Source: Clostridium sp. MD294 | GTDB lineage: Bacteria; Bacillota; Clostridia; Lachnospirales; Anaerotignaceae | DNA: 64,000 nucleotides | Assembly (NCBI RefSeq): GCF_000364165.2 | Contig: NZ_CP097810.1 | Span: 2,668,130 to 2,732,129 of the forward strand | Reading direction: 5' to 3' | Part shown: piece by piece, positions 22,079 to 31,085 of the stretch | How positions within the stretch are numbered: position 1 is the stretch's first letter | How the letters are laid out: each line of letters starts with the position of its first letter | Made by a program: the position numbers and the translations under genes | The notes under the pieces: generated by a model | Databases searched by the model: none | Seen by the model: only the letters and a program-made list of their open reading frames with translations | Told to the model about the DNA's origin: nothing

Positions 22079-24903
22079 TCTACCACTTCCTTTATGTAGT
22101 CGTATAATTTAGGACATTTTCTTTGCAATTCTTTTTTATCCCTCATATATAATTCATAAGGTTCTGAAATAAAATCCCACAACCTTTCATATTTAAACTC
22201 TCCACTATCCCAGCCAAACGCTTTTATAGGGTCATCACATTTATAAATTCTGCCTTGATATTCTGTAAGGAGTGCCTCATTTTTTAAAAAACAAACCTTT
22301 ACTGGTCTACCTAAATTATCAATATAGGTTGTTTCATCAATATAAATATCATCACTTACAATTTCTCCTAAAATTTCTCTTTTTAATTGTTCCACTCTTT
22401 CTTGGCTCATCAATTTATTATCCACCATATGACCCGTTTCATGTCTTACTTGTTTTTTATTTGCACCTTTTGCAATATACATTACATCATTATTATAGTC
22501 ATATTGGCTCGTTCCTTCTTGTCCTATTTCAACAATTGTACTTTTCAATGCCCTTTGCACTTTTTCAGGCATTTCAGCAAATGTTTCTTTGACTATTTCA
22601 ATTTCTTTCTCAATTTCTTTTTCACTTACATTTTTATGGATACGAATATTATAAACTTCATTGTTTTGCTCTCGTTTTTTCCCTTTAAAGGTATTTTGTT
22701 TTTCATTATTATTATACTGTATATTACTAGAATTGTCAAAATTTCCAACTTTTCTTTCTGAAAATACTGGCAGCCATGTACATCTGCAACGTGGATGCAG
22801 GGGATTATCTGGTGCTTTGTCAACATCAAACACTTTTCCATGCAAGGCACGGCAGCCATCACAAGTCTTTAAATCCAGTGAAGCGTGCCACATCACTTTA
22901 TTCGCTCCTGCTCCTCTGTAAGTATTTTTTGTACTTGTATTATAAGCAAACCCTAATTCTGTAATGGCTATCATTTCTGCCCTCACAGGATTTTTAATTT
23001 TATTTTCTATTTTCTTTTTTTGCTCTTTCCAGCTTTCTCCTTGCTCATATCCTTTCGCCAATATTTTTCGTATTTCCTCTATTGTTGTTTGTTCCATTTT
23101 AGATACTCTCAAAAGGGCATTGTTTAATAATTCTTTTTGAATATCTTCTCTTTCAATACCAATACGAATATTTACATTATTTTCCTCATCAGTAAAAACT
23201 TGCTCTACTACATTTTGTGCTCTTTTTTCCCCTATATCATAAGCCTTTTTGATATAGTGGATATAAAAATCCTTGTTTTGTTTCTTCCACGCCTTTTTGA
23301 TGTTATTTTCTATATTTTCCTCTGTACTCTCTTTGATTTCTTCCCAAATTCCATTAAAAAAAGACTCCCACTTTTTCGTAAATTCATGAGAAAGTCTTTC
23401 TATTTCTTCAAAATCTTTTTCGTGTTCATCTGTAAGTGCTTCTTGTTCAGAAATAATATTCTTTTTTTTTATTTCTTTTTGCTGTTGCTTTTCTTTTTCT
23501 GGTAGAAGTTCTTGTTTTTGCTGCTTTTCTTTTTCTATTTTGTTTTGCTGTAATCCATTTTCTTCTAATATTTTTTGATACATTACACTAGGGTCTTCTA
23601 TATCAAAATCATCTGCCACAAGCTGTATCGCTTTTTCATGACTAATAAGCTGTTTTCCTCCGCCTTTTGCTAGTGCATTTTGTATGCTTTCTACTCTTTC
23701 TGCGGTACTTTCTTCCGTTTTTCTGCTCCACACAATGTCATAGTAAATATTTTCTGGGTTAATTCCTTGTAATAAAAGCTGTAAATCTATTATTGCTCTA
23801 TATCCAGAATAAATGCTGTTATCTCCATATTCCAGCCTGTCAGTAATATTTTCTAATGTCTGCAAATAGTGAGGATACTGCACTTTTAATACATCTCTGT
23901 TAATACCTTGTCCCCCTGTAATAATTGCCTTTGGTACTAATAAATTTATCCATAACATATTTTCTATCATTTCTACATCTTTTATTTCGTCAAGATTTGC
24001 TTCATCATGTAATGCACTTACCTCTACATTACCAATATAGTCTGTTAGCATATGTGCATTTTGTGTAGGAATACCATTTTCATCTACCATAGCATTTGCC
24101 CTTTTGTAGTCTTCTATTTCTGCAATATCTGTTGTTTCTAGCTTATGGGAACGCTTACTAACAGAACGATATATTCTTCTGTAGGCTAATGCTTCTTCCA
24201 TTTTTGAAAGCATTTTATAACACTTTCTTGCTACTGCATATTGACTTGTACCATAAATTTTAGTTTCATCACATAACCATCGAATATGGTTTACTTGATA
24301 AAGTGCAAAATCTTTTCTGCTTGCTTCTGGTGCACTTTCTCCAGCCATTTGGTATATTTGTGAAGTATCTATTTGAGAAAATGCTTTTTTGTTATCTATA
24401 AAATCGCCATATTCGTCCACATTTCTTTTCATTGTTAATGCAGGTGCTCTTTTGATTTCTGTAATCAAACCGCTTTTTTTGTCTACTATCACATTTAAAA
24501 ATAAATCTCCCTCTCTCAACAATGCTCTTGCGTGTTCTGTACAAAGTATATGTAATCTCGTTCTTTCTAAAAAATTATCTACTATTTTTTGCACCTTTTC
24601 GCTTTCTGTAGAAACTTCTGTTGTTTGTTTTAATTGCTTCTGTTTTCTCTTTTTATCTTTTTCAGAAGCATTTACAATAATACTAAAACCGCCTTTTGTA
24701 GCATCTTCTGCTATTAAAGCATTTGCTCTTTGAAAGCGTATATCTCCATTTTCCCCACACAATTCGTTCACTTCTTTTATAATGTGGTATCTGTCTTGTG
24801 CAATGCGAAATAATTCCGTTTCATATTGTGTAGGTACTTCTACAAAACTGATACTTTGCTTGTTGTCTTTCTTTTTAAATTTTGCTAAAAAGTTTTCTAA
24901 CAT
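22075..24903 (-). CDS. Portal - MuF head morphogenesis - zincin-like fusion protein
   Basis: About 940 residues. The N-terminal about 430 residues form the DNA-packaging portal (QYETELFRIAQDRYHIIKEV, GEMNxxHxxDEANLDEIKD-type core, DRLEYGDNSIYSGYRAIIDL). A long Gln/Lys/Glu linker follows. Then comes the Mu gpF-like domain (NPVRAEMIAITELGFAYNTS...WHASLDLKTCDGCRALHGKV then NPLHPRCRCTW). The C-terminal about 200 residues carry VRHETGHMVDNK, an HExxH-type zinc peptidase motif, and a later candidate third ligand in SEPYELY. Start uncertain: ATG 24903 has no ribosome-binding site nearby, but GGAGG lies 5 nt before an in-frame ATA at 24924. Confidence 0.85.
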   Translation of the reverse strand: MLENFLAKFKKKDNKQSISFVEVPTQYETELFRIAQDRYHIIKEVNELCGENGDIRFQRANALIAEDATKGGFSIIVNASEKDKKRKQKQLKQTTEVSTESEKVQKIVDNFLERTRLHILCTEHARALLREGDLFLNVIVDKKSGLITEIKRAPALTMKRNVDEYGDFIDNKKAFSQIDTSQIYQMAGESAPEASRKDFALYQVNHIRWLCDETKIYGTSQYAVARKCYKMLSKMEEALAYRRIYRSVSKRSHKLETTDIAEIEDYKRANAMVDENGIPTQNAHMLTDYIGNVEVSALHDEANLDEIKDVEMIENMLWINLLVPKAIITGGQGINRDVLKVQYPHYLQTLENITDRLEYGDNSIYSGYRAIIDLQLLLQGINPENIYYDIVWSRKTEESTAERVESIQNALAKGGGKQLISHEKAIQLVADDFDIEDPSVMYQKILEENGLQQNKIEKEKQQKQELLPEKEKQQQKEIKKKNIISEQEALTDEHEKDFEEIERLSHEFTKKWESFFNGIWEEIKESTEENIENNIKKAWKKQNKDFYIHYIKKAYDIGEKRAQNVVEQVFTDEENNVNIRIGIEREDIQKELLNNALLRVSKMEQTTIEEIRKILAKGYEQGESWKEQKKKIENKIKNPVRAEMIAITELGFAYNTSTKNTYRGAGANKVMWHASLDLKTCDGCRALHGKVFDVDKAPDNPLHPRCRCTWLPVFSERKVGNFDNSSNIQYNNNEKQNTFKGKKREQNNEVYNIRIHKNVSEKEIEKEIEIVKETFAEMPEKVQRALKSTIVEIGQEGTSQYDYNNDVMYIAKGANKKQVRHETGHMVDNKLMSQERVEQLKREILGEIVSDDIYIDETTYIDNLGRPVKVCFLKNEALLTEYQGRIYKCDDPIKAFGWDSGEFKYERLWDFISEPYELYMRDKKELQRKCPKLYDYIKEVVE

Positions 24904-24929
24904 TTTGTTTTTTATTTTCGTTATACTCA

Positions 24930-25108
24930 CCTCCCCTTTTGGAGGCTCCGCCCCCAAACCCCTGCAAGCCCTTTGAAAAGGGCTTGACCCTAAACTTTTT
25001 AACGGAAACTCTTACTCAATTTTATATGTTTTGTTATTTTTCTTTGCAAAAACGCTAGTTTTTGCTTTAAAGTTCTTTGTCAAACTTTCTTTCAAGAAAG
25101 CGGATAAA
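24930..25108. repeat. Dispersed hairpin element, copy 4
   Basis: Hairpins GGAGGCTCCGCCCCC-type, AAGCCCTTT-GA-AAAGGGCTT, GCAAAAAC-GCTA-GTTTTTGC and CTTTCTTTC-AAGAAAG, between the sheath and portal genes. Confidence 0.65.
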
Positions 25109-25110
25109 TC

Positions 25111-26652
25111 TTATTCTATTTCTGCATTTGTCCCACCAGCAAAATTCAAAAGTACCCATTCTGCAGTATTAAAGTGTTTGACATTGATATTCTGTACAAA
25201 CACATCAATGTTGTTTGCACTTTCATCAAATGTTATACTATAGTCCTCTATTTTTGCACTGTCTAAAGGATTAAGCGGTTGTTTTAACTGGTCAAAAAAT
25301 GTCCTAATTCTAACTTCTGCATCTCTTTTCATTTTTGTTGTCATTGCTTTTCCCTGCCACTTTGCTGCTACAAAAAACAAAGAATTTTCTATCCAATTAT
25401 TTAATCTCCTTTTATTTACTTTTCTGTTTTCATTGTCTGTTATGATTTCCCCAGAAACATCTTTTATTGCAAGTGTATAATCATTTCCCATTCTCCAGCC
25501 TAAATTACCTGCCCCTGTTTCAGAAGGCTTTAATGTAAAACAGCCTATTTGATTTTGATATAATAAAGAAAGTTGGTCAAAATCATATTCTTGCTCGCTC
25601 CCACTTATCCAAGTACATTCTGTTGCAATTCCACTGTCTTCTACATTTCCTATTACGTGTACTATCGCAGACAAACACGCTCCGCTTATACTTGCACCTG
25701 TATTTGCTTTATAATTTCCCTCTACCATTTGGCAAAAATCAGTATCATATGTTTTTCTATATGCTATGGTTTCTTCTCCTGTTTGTCCAAATTTCAATTC
25801 ATTTGTACCACAATAAGCAATGCTGTTATACTTTTCTGCAAAAGCACATAATGCTTTATCTGCCGCTGCACTGCTAAAGCCAATATAACTACTATCTGTA
25901 ATTTGTTTTCCAGCAAGTTCTAATAATTTTAATCCTGTTCTTTTTCCAGTACCTGTATCAAATGTACCAATATAATCTGGTTCTTCTACTTTTATACCGT
26001 TAGAACCTCCTAAAAGTTGTGTTTGCTCTATTACAGAAGGTTTCTTTTCCTCCAATGTTTCTGCTGTACTTTTTAAATCTTCTAACACAAAGTGATAACT
26101 TTTTTTGTTTACTACCTTTATGGCATAATTTTCACTTTGTTCGTCCATTGTCAAACCTTTATATGTTTCATATCCATCTAAATCAGAATACAATTTTAAT
26201 GTAAATGTTTCCTCATTTTCTGCAATCGTTTCTGCTGTAAATACATTGGCATATTCTCCTGGATATTTTGCACTAATTTTTAATGTTGGTGTAGGTGTTT
26301 GTTGGCTGTCTGTCAGTGTTAAACTTGCTGTAGCATAGCCTTTGCCTAATATTCTAACAAACACCGCTTTTTTTGCTCTTGCCATATGTAAATGAGTCAA
26401 AAGCTGATTGCCTTTACAACCAGTATCGCTTCTTTCTCCCAATACGGGACGCAATATTTCTGTCATTCTTTTTGTAGGTGTTTCACTGCAATAAATGTAT
26501 TCATTGACTGGCCCTCTGTCAAATTCTCCTACAAATCCCAGTACAAAATCAGGCATAGTAAAATTTTCTTGTTGCGGTACTGGCATTTCATTGACATAGA
26601 TATCAGGTGGCATTGTCCTGATGTCCCCTGTAAATCCTCTTAATATTGGCAT
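25111..26652 (-). CDS. xkdK: Phage tail sheath protein (XkdK type)
   Basis: 513 residues. Contractile sheath subunit that shortens to drive the tube into the cell. Visible: PPDIYVNEMPVPQQENFTMP at the N-terminus, GFVGEFDRGPVNE..., IGFSSAAADKALCAF, and the conserved C-terminal domain (GNDYTLAIKDVSGEIITDNE then KVNKRRLNNWIENSLFFVAA; VRTFFDQLKQPL-type end, with AEWVLLNFAGG). It lies upstream of the portal in the transcript, not next to the tube gene. That order is unusual. Confidence 0.93.
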   Translation of the reverse strand: MPILRGFTGDIRTMPPDIYVNEMPVPQQENFTMPDFVLGFVGEFDRGPVNEYIYCSETPTKRMTEILRPVLGERSDTGCKGNQLLTHLHMARAKKAVFVRILGKGYATASLTLTDSQQTPTPTLKISAKYPGEYANVFTAETIAENEETFTLKLYSDLDGYETYKGLTMDEQSENYAIKVVNKKSYHFVLEDLKSTAETLEEKKPSVIEQTQLLGGSNGIKVEEPDYIGTFDTGTGKRTGLKLLELAGKQITDSSYIGFSSAAADKALCAFAEKYNSIAYCGTNELKFGQTGEETIAYRKTYDTDFCQMVEGNYKANTGASISGACLSAIVHVIGNVEDSGIATECTWISGSEQEYDFDQLSLLYQNQIGCFTLKPSETGAGNLGWRMGNDYTLAIKDVSGEIITDNENRKVNKRRLNNWIENSLFFVAAKWQGKAMTTKMKRDAEVRIRTFFDQLKQPLNPLDSAKIEDYSITFDESANNIDVFVQNINVKHFNTAEWVLLNFAGGTNAEIE

Positions 26653-26659
26653 ATTGTAA

Positions 26660-26933
26660 ACCTCCTTTAAAATACTTTTAAAATATTTTTAAATATCTTT
26701 TAAATGCTTTTTTAAAATTCTGTTTGTAGATAACAAAACAAAGTTTTTGTTCAAGCTTTTTTCAAAAAGCTTGTGGAGTTTGAGGCAAAGCCTCAAGGTT
26801 TTAAGCTTTTTCCGCTTCCAAGCGTGTTTTTGAAAGGGCTTGGGGAAACTTTTCACAAGTGAAAAAAGTTTCCCCAAATACTTATAACTTTTATTAAATT
26901 TCTAATAAAACAACTTTTTTAATAAACTAAATT
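26660..26933. repeat. Phased TTTAAA cluster 3 and dispersed hairpin copy 5
   Basis: No gene. 26664-26715 holds ACTTTTAAAAT, TTTTTAAATAT, CTTTTAAATGC, TTTTTAAAATT in about 11-bp phase. 26748-26830 holds AAGCTTTTT-CAAAAAGCTT and TTGAGGCAAAGCCTCAA hairpins, then CTTGGGGAAACTTTT...AAAAGTTTCCCCAA. Confidence 0.6.
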
Positions 26934-27482
26934 TTAACTATTTTTAATTTTTCCTGTAAAATGCATTTGTTTCACTGTGTCAACAACTTCTTCTGTCAAT
27001 AATTTTGCACTGCATTGCCATGTTTGATTAACCTGCCATAAATCTGTATCACCTTCTGGCGGTGCAGGAGGGTACATTAAAAATATATCCATATTTTCCA
27101 GCCATTTGTCCCCTTCTAATTTTAATGTATTTTCTCTCTCCAAGTAATTGATAAACTTTGTAGATAACATTTGTGCAATGCCTTTTTTATTTGCAAAAAA
27201 ACTAATCTGTATGACATATTCTATTCTTAATGTTTCTGTTGCCACTGTAAATTGATTGTTGTTATCGTTTTTTACTACTTTATGTGGTATAAACTCCCTC
27301 ATCAATCCCTTTTCAGAACTTGCTGATACAAAAGAAATATTCGCTGCATTTTTATTTTGTTTTCTGTAGCTGTCTGCGGTAGGGAAATCATCAAATACTA
27401 AAAAATCTTGTCCATGTACTGTTTTGATTGCTTGTTTTAGTGTTTCATACACCAATACAAGAGGGTCCCTTATTTTCTCCAT
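26934..27482 (-). CDS. Phage neck/tail completion protein (hypothetical)
   Basis: 182 residues: DPLVLVYETLKQAIKTVHGQ, YVIQISFFANKKGIAQMLST and NQTWQCSAKLLTEEV. Fits the size and position of tail-terminator or neck proteins between the HK97-gp10-like gene and the sheath, but I do not recognise a family with certainty. The start overlaps the previous gene's stop by 1 nt. Confidence 0.6.
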   Translation of the reverse strand: MEKIRDPLVLVYETLKQAIKTVHGQDFLVFDDFPTADSYRKQNKNAANISFVSASSEKGLMREFIPHKVVKNDNNNQFTVATETLRIEYVIQISFFANKKGIAQMLSTKFINYLERENTLKLEGDKWLENMDIFLMYPPAPPEGDTDLWQVNQTWQCSAKLLTEEVVDTVKQMHFTGKIKNS

Positions 27483-28060
27483 TAAAATCCTCCTTGACCA
27501 AAATTTGCTATATTTTCTGCAATACCATTTTTAATATCTTCCGCAATTTCTTCCTTATTTTCTACTACAGAAGGTCTTAAATACGGTCTTGGTGGTATAT
27601 TTCTTTTTGCCGAACCGTATTCTTGTGCTGCACCATATGTCGCAATAGCACTTGCTTTTTCCCCTTTTTTATTTGCTTTTCCTTTTGCTACGCCAATATA
27701 AATATTTCCTTGTGCTATTTGGCTTTCATCTGTTGTAATTGCTGCTCTTAAATGTCCTGTATTTACTAAAGGGCTGTCATCTGCTGTACCGCTTGGCTCA
27801 AAACTTCCGTATTTTTTGAAATATTCTTTTCCAGACTTTTTTAAATTTCCTTTTTTTGTTGTATATTTTCTTTTTACAGTCTGTGGCTTTAATGTTTGCC
27901 ATGCAGGATATTCTCCTACACTAGGCTGATAGGTGCCTAACTTTTCCTTTGCAGTTCCCATTACTCTGGCTCCCGCTTGTTTTAAACCATTTTGAGCACC
28001 TTGCTGTATGACTTCCTCTATACTTGTAATCGTTTTTATCAGTTTTTCAAAATCACTCAT
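27482..28060 (-). CDS. HK97 gp10-like / virion morphogenesis protein
   Basis: 192 residues. The N-terminal helix (MSDFEKLIKTITSIEEVIQQ then ...AGARVMGTAKEKL) and C-terminal GAAQEYGSAKRNIPPRPYLR then PSVVENKEEI are hallmarks of the HK97-gp10 head-tail joining family. Stop and start are shared with both neighbours (1-nt overlaps). Confidence 0.8.
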   Translation of the reverse strand: MSDFEKLIKTITSIEEVIQQGAQNGLKQAGARVMGTAKEKLGTYQPSVGEYPAWQTLKPQTVKRKYTTKKGNLKKSGKEYFKKYGSFEPSGTADDSPLVNTGHLRAAITTDESQIAQGNIYIGVAKGKANKKGEKASAIATYGAAQEYGSAKRNIPPRPYLRPSVVENKEEIAEDIKNGIAENIANFGQGGF

Positions 28061-28461
28061 TACATCGCCTTCTTCGCTTTATATTGTCTGCAAAGTAACG
28101 TTTCACCCATAACGATAGGCAATATTTCAAATACAATGTATTCTTCTTTTTGGTATATTACTCTGTCACCTGTATGTATTCTGCTTTGTTCTTCTATTTC
28201 TGCAAATTCAATATAGCTTTCTTCGTTGTTGCCTAACTCCATATTGTTTGCAATTTTTCCAGTTGCCCCCTTTTCAGAAGCCAATGTCATAGGTATCACT
28301 TTTATAGTGCTTTCTACTATATTGTCATTTTCTCCTATGTCACAAATGCCAAGCTGTTCTACATTTCCTGTTTTCTGTAGCAATGTCATTTCTGTTTCAC
28401 AATTCATTTTTTGAACTGTTTGCAACTTTTTTAATACTACTTTTGCTAAATCTACCTGCAT
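28060..28461 (-). CDS. Head-tail connector protein (XkdH-like position)
   Basis: 133 residues from ATG 28461 (MQVDLAKVVLKKLQTVQKMN). AGGGAG lies 9 nt upstream and the start shares TAATG with the previous stop. Beta-rich: EQSRIHTGDRVIYQKEEYIV then FEILPIVMGE. Head-closure type by position only. Confidence 0.58.
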   Translation of the reverse strand: MQVDLAKVVLKKLQTVQKMNCETEMTLLQKTGNVEQLGICDIGENDNIVESTIKVIPMTLASEKGATGKIANNMELGNNEESYIEFAEIEEQSRIHTGDRVIYQKEEYIVFEILPIVMGETLLCRQYKAKKAM

Positions 28462-29018
28462 TAGCACCAACTCCCTGTTGCTTTTGCTTTGATAGCATTT
28501 AAAAATTCTAGTCTTTTGTTTTGTACATAATCCAGTAATATCTCTTTTGCATTTTTATTTTCTTCAAATGTCAAATCTAATCCACGTCCTAATTTCATTT
28601 CTTTTACAATTCCTTCTGCTATATTATCTTCTGTTATATTTATCACTTTTTTATACATCATTTCTCCCAGACAATAATTGTAAAATAAATATAGTTCCTT
28701 TTCTGGTATTTCTGTAATGGTTCTGTCTGCATAATACAAAAAGGAAATTTTTCCACAAAAACTATTTTTTAAAACAATACAATTTCCTACGATAGCATAC
28801 TTTTCTAATCCTTTGTACCATGTTTGATAATCTTCAGGCAAGGCATATATTTTTTGTCCTTCTAAAATAGTAATATTGCCTTCTCGTAATATTGGCTTTT
28901 TTTTAGAATATAATTTTAAAGCAACCTCAACATTGTTTTGTATTTCTTTTTCTGTAAAAAAATAAGGCTCTTGATTGTCCTTACTGTATTCTCGAAATCC
29001 CTCTATAAAATTTTTCAT
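28461..29018 (-). CDS. Head-tail adaptor-like protein (hypothetical)
   Basis: 185 residues, MKNFIEGFREYSKDNQEPYF and mixed alpha/beta content. C-terminal helices ENKNAKEILLDYVQNKRLEF. Position between the terminase and gp10-like genes suggests the portal adaptor; no certain family. Confidence 0.55.
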   Translation of the reverse strand: MKNFIEGFREYSKDNQEPYFFTEKEIQNNVEVALKLYSKKKPILREGNITILEGQKIYALPEDYQTWYKGLEKYAIVGNCIVLKNSFCGKISFLYYADRTITEIPEKELYLFYNYCLGEMMYKKVINITEDNIAEGIVKEMKLGRGLDLTFEENKNAKEILLDYVQNKRLEFLNAIKAKATGSWC

Positions 29019-29173
29019 TCTTCTTCCTCATTATCTGACTTTTGTTCTGTTTGCAGTTCTTCTTTTTCTTTTTCTGTATTTTCTTCTGTTTCTGTTGGTG
29101 TTTGATATATCTCACAAGGGTATATCATTTGTCCCATGATAGCATTTTTTTCATATCCTTTTGCAATTTCCAT
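29015..29173 (-). CDS. Small acidic phage protein, 52 aa
   Basis: MEIAKGYEKNAIMGQMIYPC followed by an acidic, Glu/Thr/Gln-rich tail ending DNEEEE. AAGGAGAAATG-type ribosome-binding site upstream; the stop overlaps the next start (ATGA). Function unknown. Confidence 0.6.
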   Translation of the reverse strand: MEIAKGYEKNAIMGQMIYPCEIYQTPTETEENTEKEKEELQTEQKSDNEEEE

Positions 29174-29199
29174 ATTTATCATTTCTCCTTAGAATTCAT

Positions 29200-30663
29200 T
29201 TAAAATAACTTGAATGCTCTGATAGGGCTTGCTATTGGTTTCATTCTACCTTTGACATCTCCATTTATCATTTCTACAAATCCTGTCAGTGCATCAGCAG
29301 CATCATCATGTGCATTTTTGCCTTTTCTTTGATAATTGCTTATTGCTTTGTAAAATTCTTTGTATTTTTTCTCCCAGCCTTCTGGAAATATTATTTGTTC
29401 CATTACATTTGTTGCATTAACAAGTATTCTGGTATTTTTATTTTTGCTTTGATGAAACCATGTTACATTACATTTTCTGCATTTTAATTTTTTCAGTTCT
29501 CTTTCTACATTTCTAGCAAATCCTCTACCTCCGTTGTTACTTTCTATCAAACAATCTCTTGTTTGTAATAATGATAAAAGTCTTGCTGTTTCTGGTTCTG
29601 TTATCTCCATAGGCTTGTCTGTATAATAAATTCCTGTAATATAACCATATCTTCCTATCACACCGCCTATTACAGCACACAAGTAATCTTTTCCTTCATC
29701 TGCTGTATCAATATAAGCAATCTGTCTTTCAAACAAATCACTATCTATTACATCATAAGTTTTAAATTTTCCATACAATACCCCTTTTATATCAATAGGT
29801 TGCTGCATATAATTCGCTAACCAAATATGTTCATCAAGTGTTTCTCTTTTTCGAATTAAATCTTCTGTAGGATATAAACTTTCGCAAATACTTTTATCAT
29901 TTTTATCCAATGCTGCTAACTGCAATACATAACATCTTTCTGTATATTCTGTCATTATCTTTCCAGCTAAATCATCTGTAGCCCATCTAGTTTGTATGAT
30001 AATCTGTAAACTGTTTGGCAGCATTCTGGAAGTGAGTGTGTTTTTATAAAAATCAAAATGCCCTTGTTTTACTTTTTCGTTTATCGCTTCTTCTGCATTT
30101 TTAATAGGGTCATCTATAATAATCAGATTTCCTCTCATACCTGTTAGCTTTCCAGTAAATGAAGTACCTAAATAACTCATATAAGCATTTTTTAATGCCC
30201 ATTTATCCGCTGCACCATCGCCTTCTTTTATTTTTAATTCAGGGAAAAAACTGGTAGGCACAAAGTCATGATATTCCTCTAATTGTATAGTATTTCTTAC
30301 TGTTTTAGAAAACGATATTGCCAAATCCTGCCCATAACTTACGGTAATGACTTGGTTTTTATGATTTTTACCTAATACCCATGTTGCAAATAAACTCGCT
30401 GTATAACTTTTTCCAAAACCGGGAGGTAAATTTAATATCAGTATGTCATAAGGCTTTTTTGTTTTCTCATTTATCATTTTTCTTTCATACATTTTTTGTA
30501 ATGTATCACAAACAATATCTTGATAGCTTCTTTCCTTTTTAAAAAAATCACTGTTTATCATATTGCAATATTGCCTGAAACTGTTTTTGCCTTTTTCAAT
30601 TTCTGCTTCTCTTTGTGTTTTTTCCCCTGTAGAAATGCTCCTAAATTCTTCTAAAAAGCTCAT
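29200..30663 (-). CDS. terL: Terminase large subunit
   Basis: 487 residues. Packages DNA into proheads. The ATPase domain has Walker A at PPGFGKSY (80-87) and Walker B at LIIIDDP (about 180-186). The C-terminal nuclease domain has IAYIDTADEGKDYL (first acidic site) and HDDAADALTGF (last acidic site). Overlaps the small HTH gene upstream by 4 nt. Confidence 0.93.
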   Translation of the reverse strand: MSFLEEFRSISTGEKTQREAEIEKGKNSFRQYCNMINSDFFKKERSYQDIVCDTLQKMYERKMINEKTKKPYDILILNLPPGFGKSYTASLFATWVLGKNHKNQVITVSYGQDLAISFSKTVRNTIQLEEYHDFVPTSFFPELKIKEGDGAADKWALKNAYMSYLGTSFTGKLTGMRGNLIIIDDPIKNAEEAINEKVKQGHFDFYKNTLTSRMLPNSLQIIIQTRWATDDLAGKIMTEYTERCYVLQLAALDKNDKSICESLYPTEDLIRKRETLDEHIWLANYMQQPIDIKGVLYGKFKTYDVIDSDLFERQIAYIDTADEGKDYLCAVIGGVIGRYGYITGIYYTDKPMEITEPETARLLSLLQTRDCLIESNNGGRGFARNVERELKKLKCRKCNVTWFHQSKNKNTRILVNATNVMEQIIFPEGWEKKYKEFYKAISNYQRKGKNAHDDAADALTGFVEMINGDVKGRMKPIASPIRAFKLF

Positions 30664-30953
30664 GCATATTTCTCCCTGCTTAATATAATTGCTGCTAAAT
30701 CATGTTCTCTTTTTAGACTTTCTCCATTGATATTTGTGTATCCTTCTACTCTGTTTTGTCTGTCCCATTGCTTTTGATATGCCTTTCGCTTTTGTCTGTT
30801 TTCTTTTTTTCTTTTTTCTTTTTCTTGCTTGTACTCAGGCAATTTTTTTAAATAACGATATATGCTTTTCTCACTTTTTAATAGCATTATGCTAATTTCT
30901 CTAATACTTTTTTTCTCCATAAAAAAAAGAGCCTTCGCTCGCTCCTGCCACAT
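30660..30953 (-). CDS. Small HTH protein preceding terminase
   Basis: 97 residues. KKSIREISIMLLKSEKSIYR is a helix-turn-helix; a very basic region follows (KQEKEKRKKENRQKRKAYQK). AGGAAG lies upstream of ATG 30953. First gene after the putative activated promoter. Possibly a second small-terminase or DNA-recognition component. Confidence 0.6.
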   Translation of the reverse strand: MWQERAKALFFMEKKSIREISIMLLKSEKSIYRYLKKLPEYKQEKEKRKKENRQKRKAYQKQWDRQNRVEGYTNINGESLKREHDLAAIILSREKYA

Positions 30954-30967
30954 TTTATCACTTCCTC

Positions 30968-30994
30968 ATTAGTGAATATATTTGATGAATATGA
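30968..30994 (-). promoter_or_regulatory. Candidate activator-dependent late promoter (copy 2)
   Basis: 27-bp motif matching 23 of 27 positions of 8238-8264. Both lie at a similar distance from the next gene's ribosome-binding site. Contains a TATATT -10-like element and no consensus -35. The Mor-family activator gene lies 0.7 kb upstream. Confidence 0.45.
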
Positions 30995-31085
30995 TACCTT
31001 TTTCTTTTTTGTCCATTTTTTGTCGGATTATTTTGGACGTAGTAATGTTACTGACATAAGACATTGAAAGTCTTTCTATAAATAA

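Noticed and set aside
26689-26877. 62-codon open frame on -
   Set aside because: It consists of the phased TTTTAAA repeats and a hairpin element; Lys/Leu-rich product, no ribosome-binding site.
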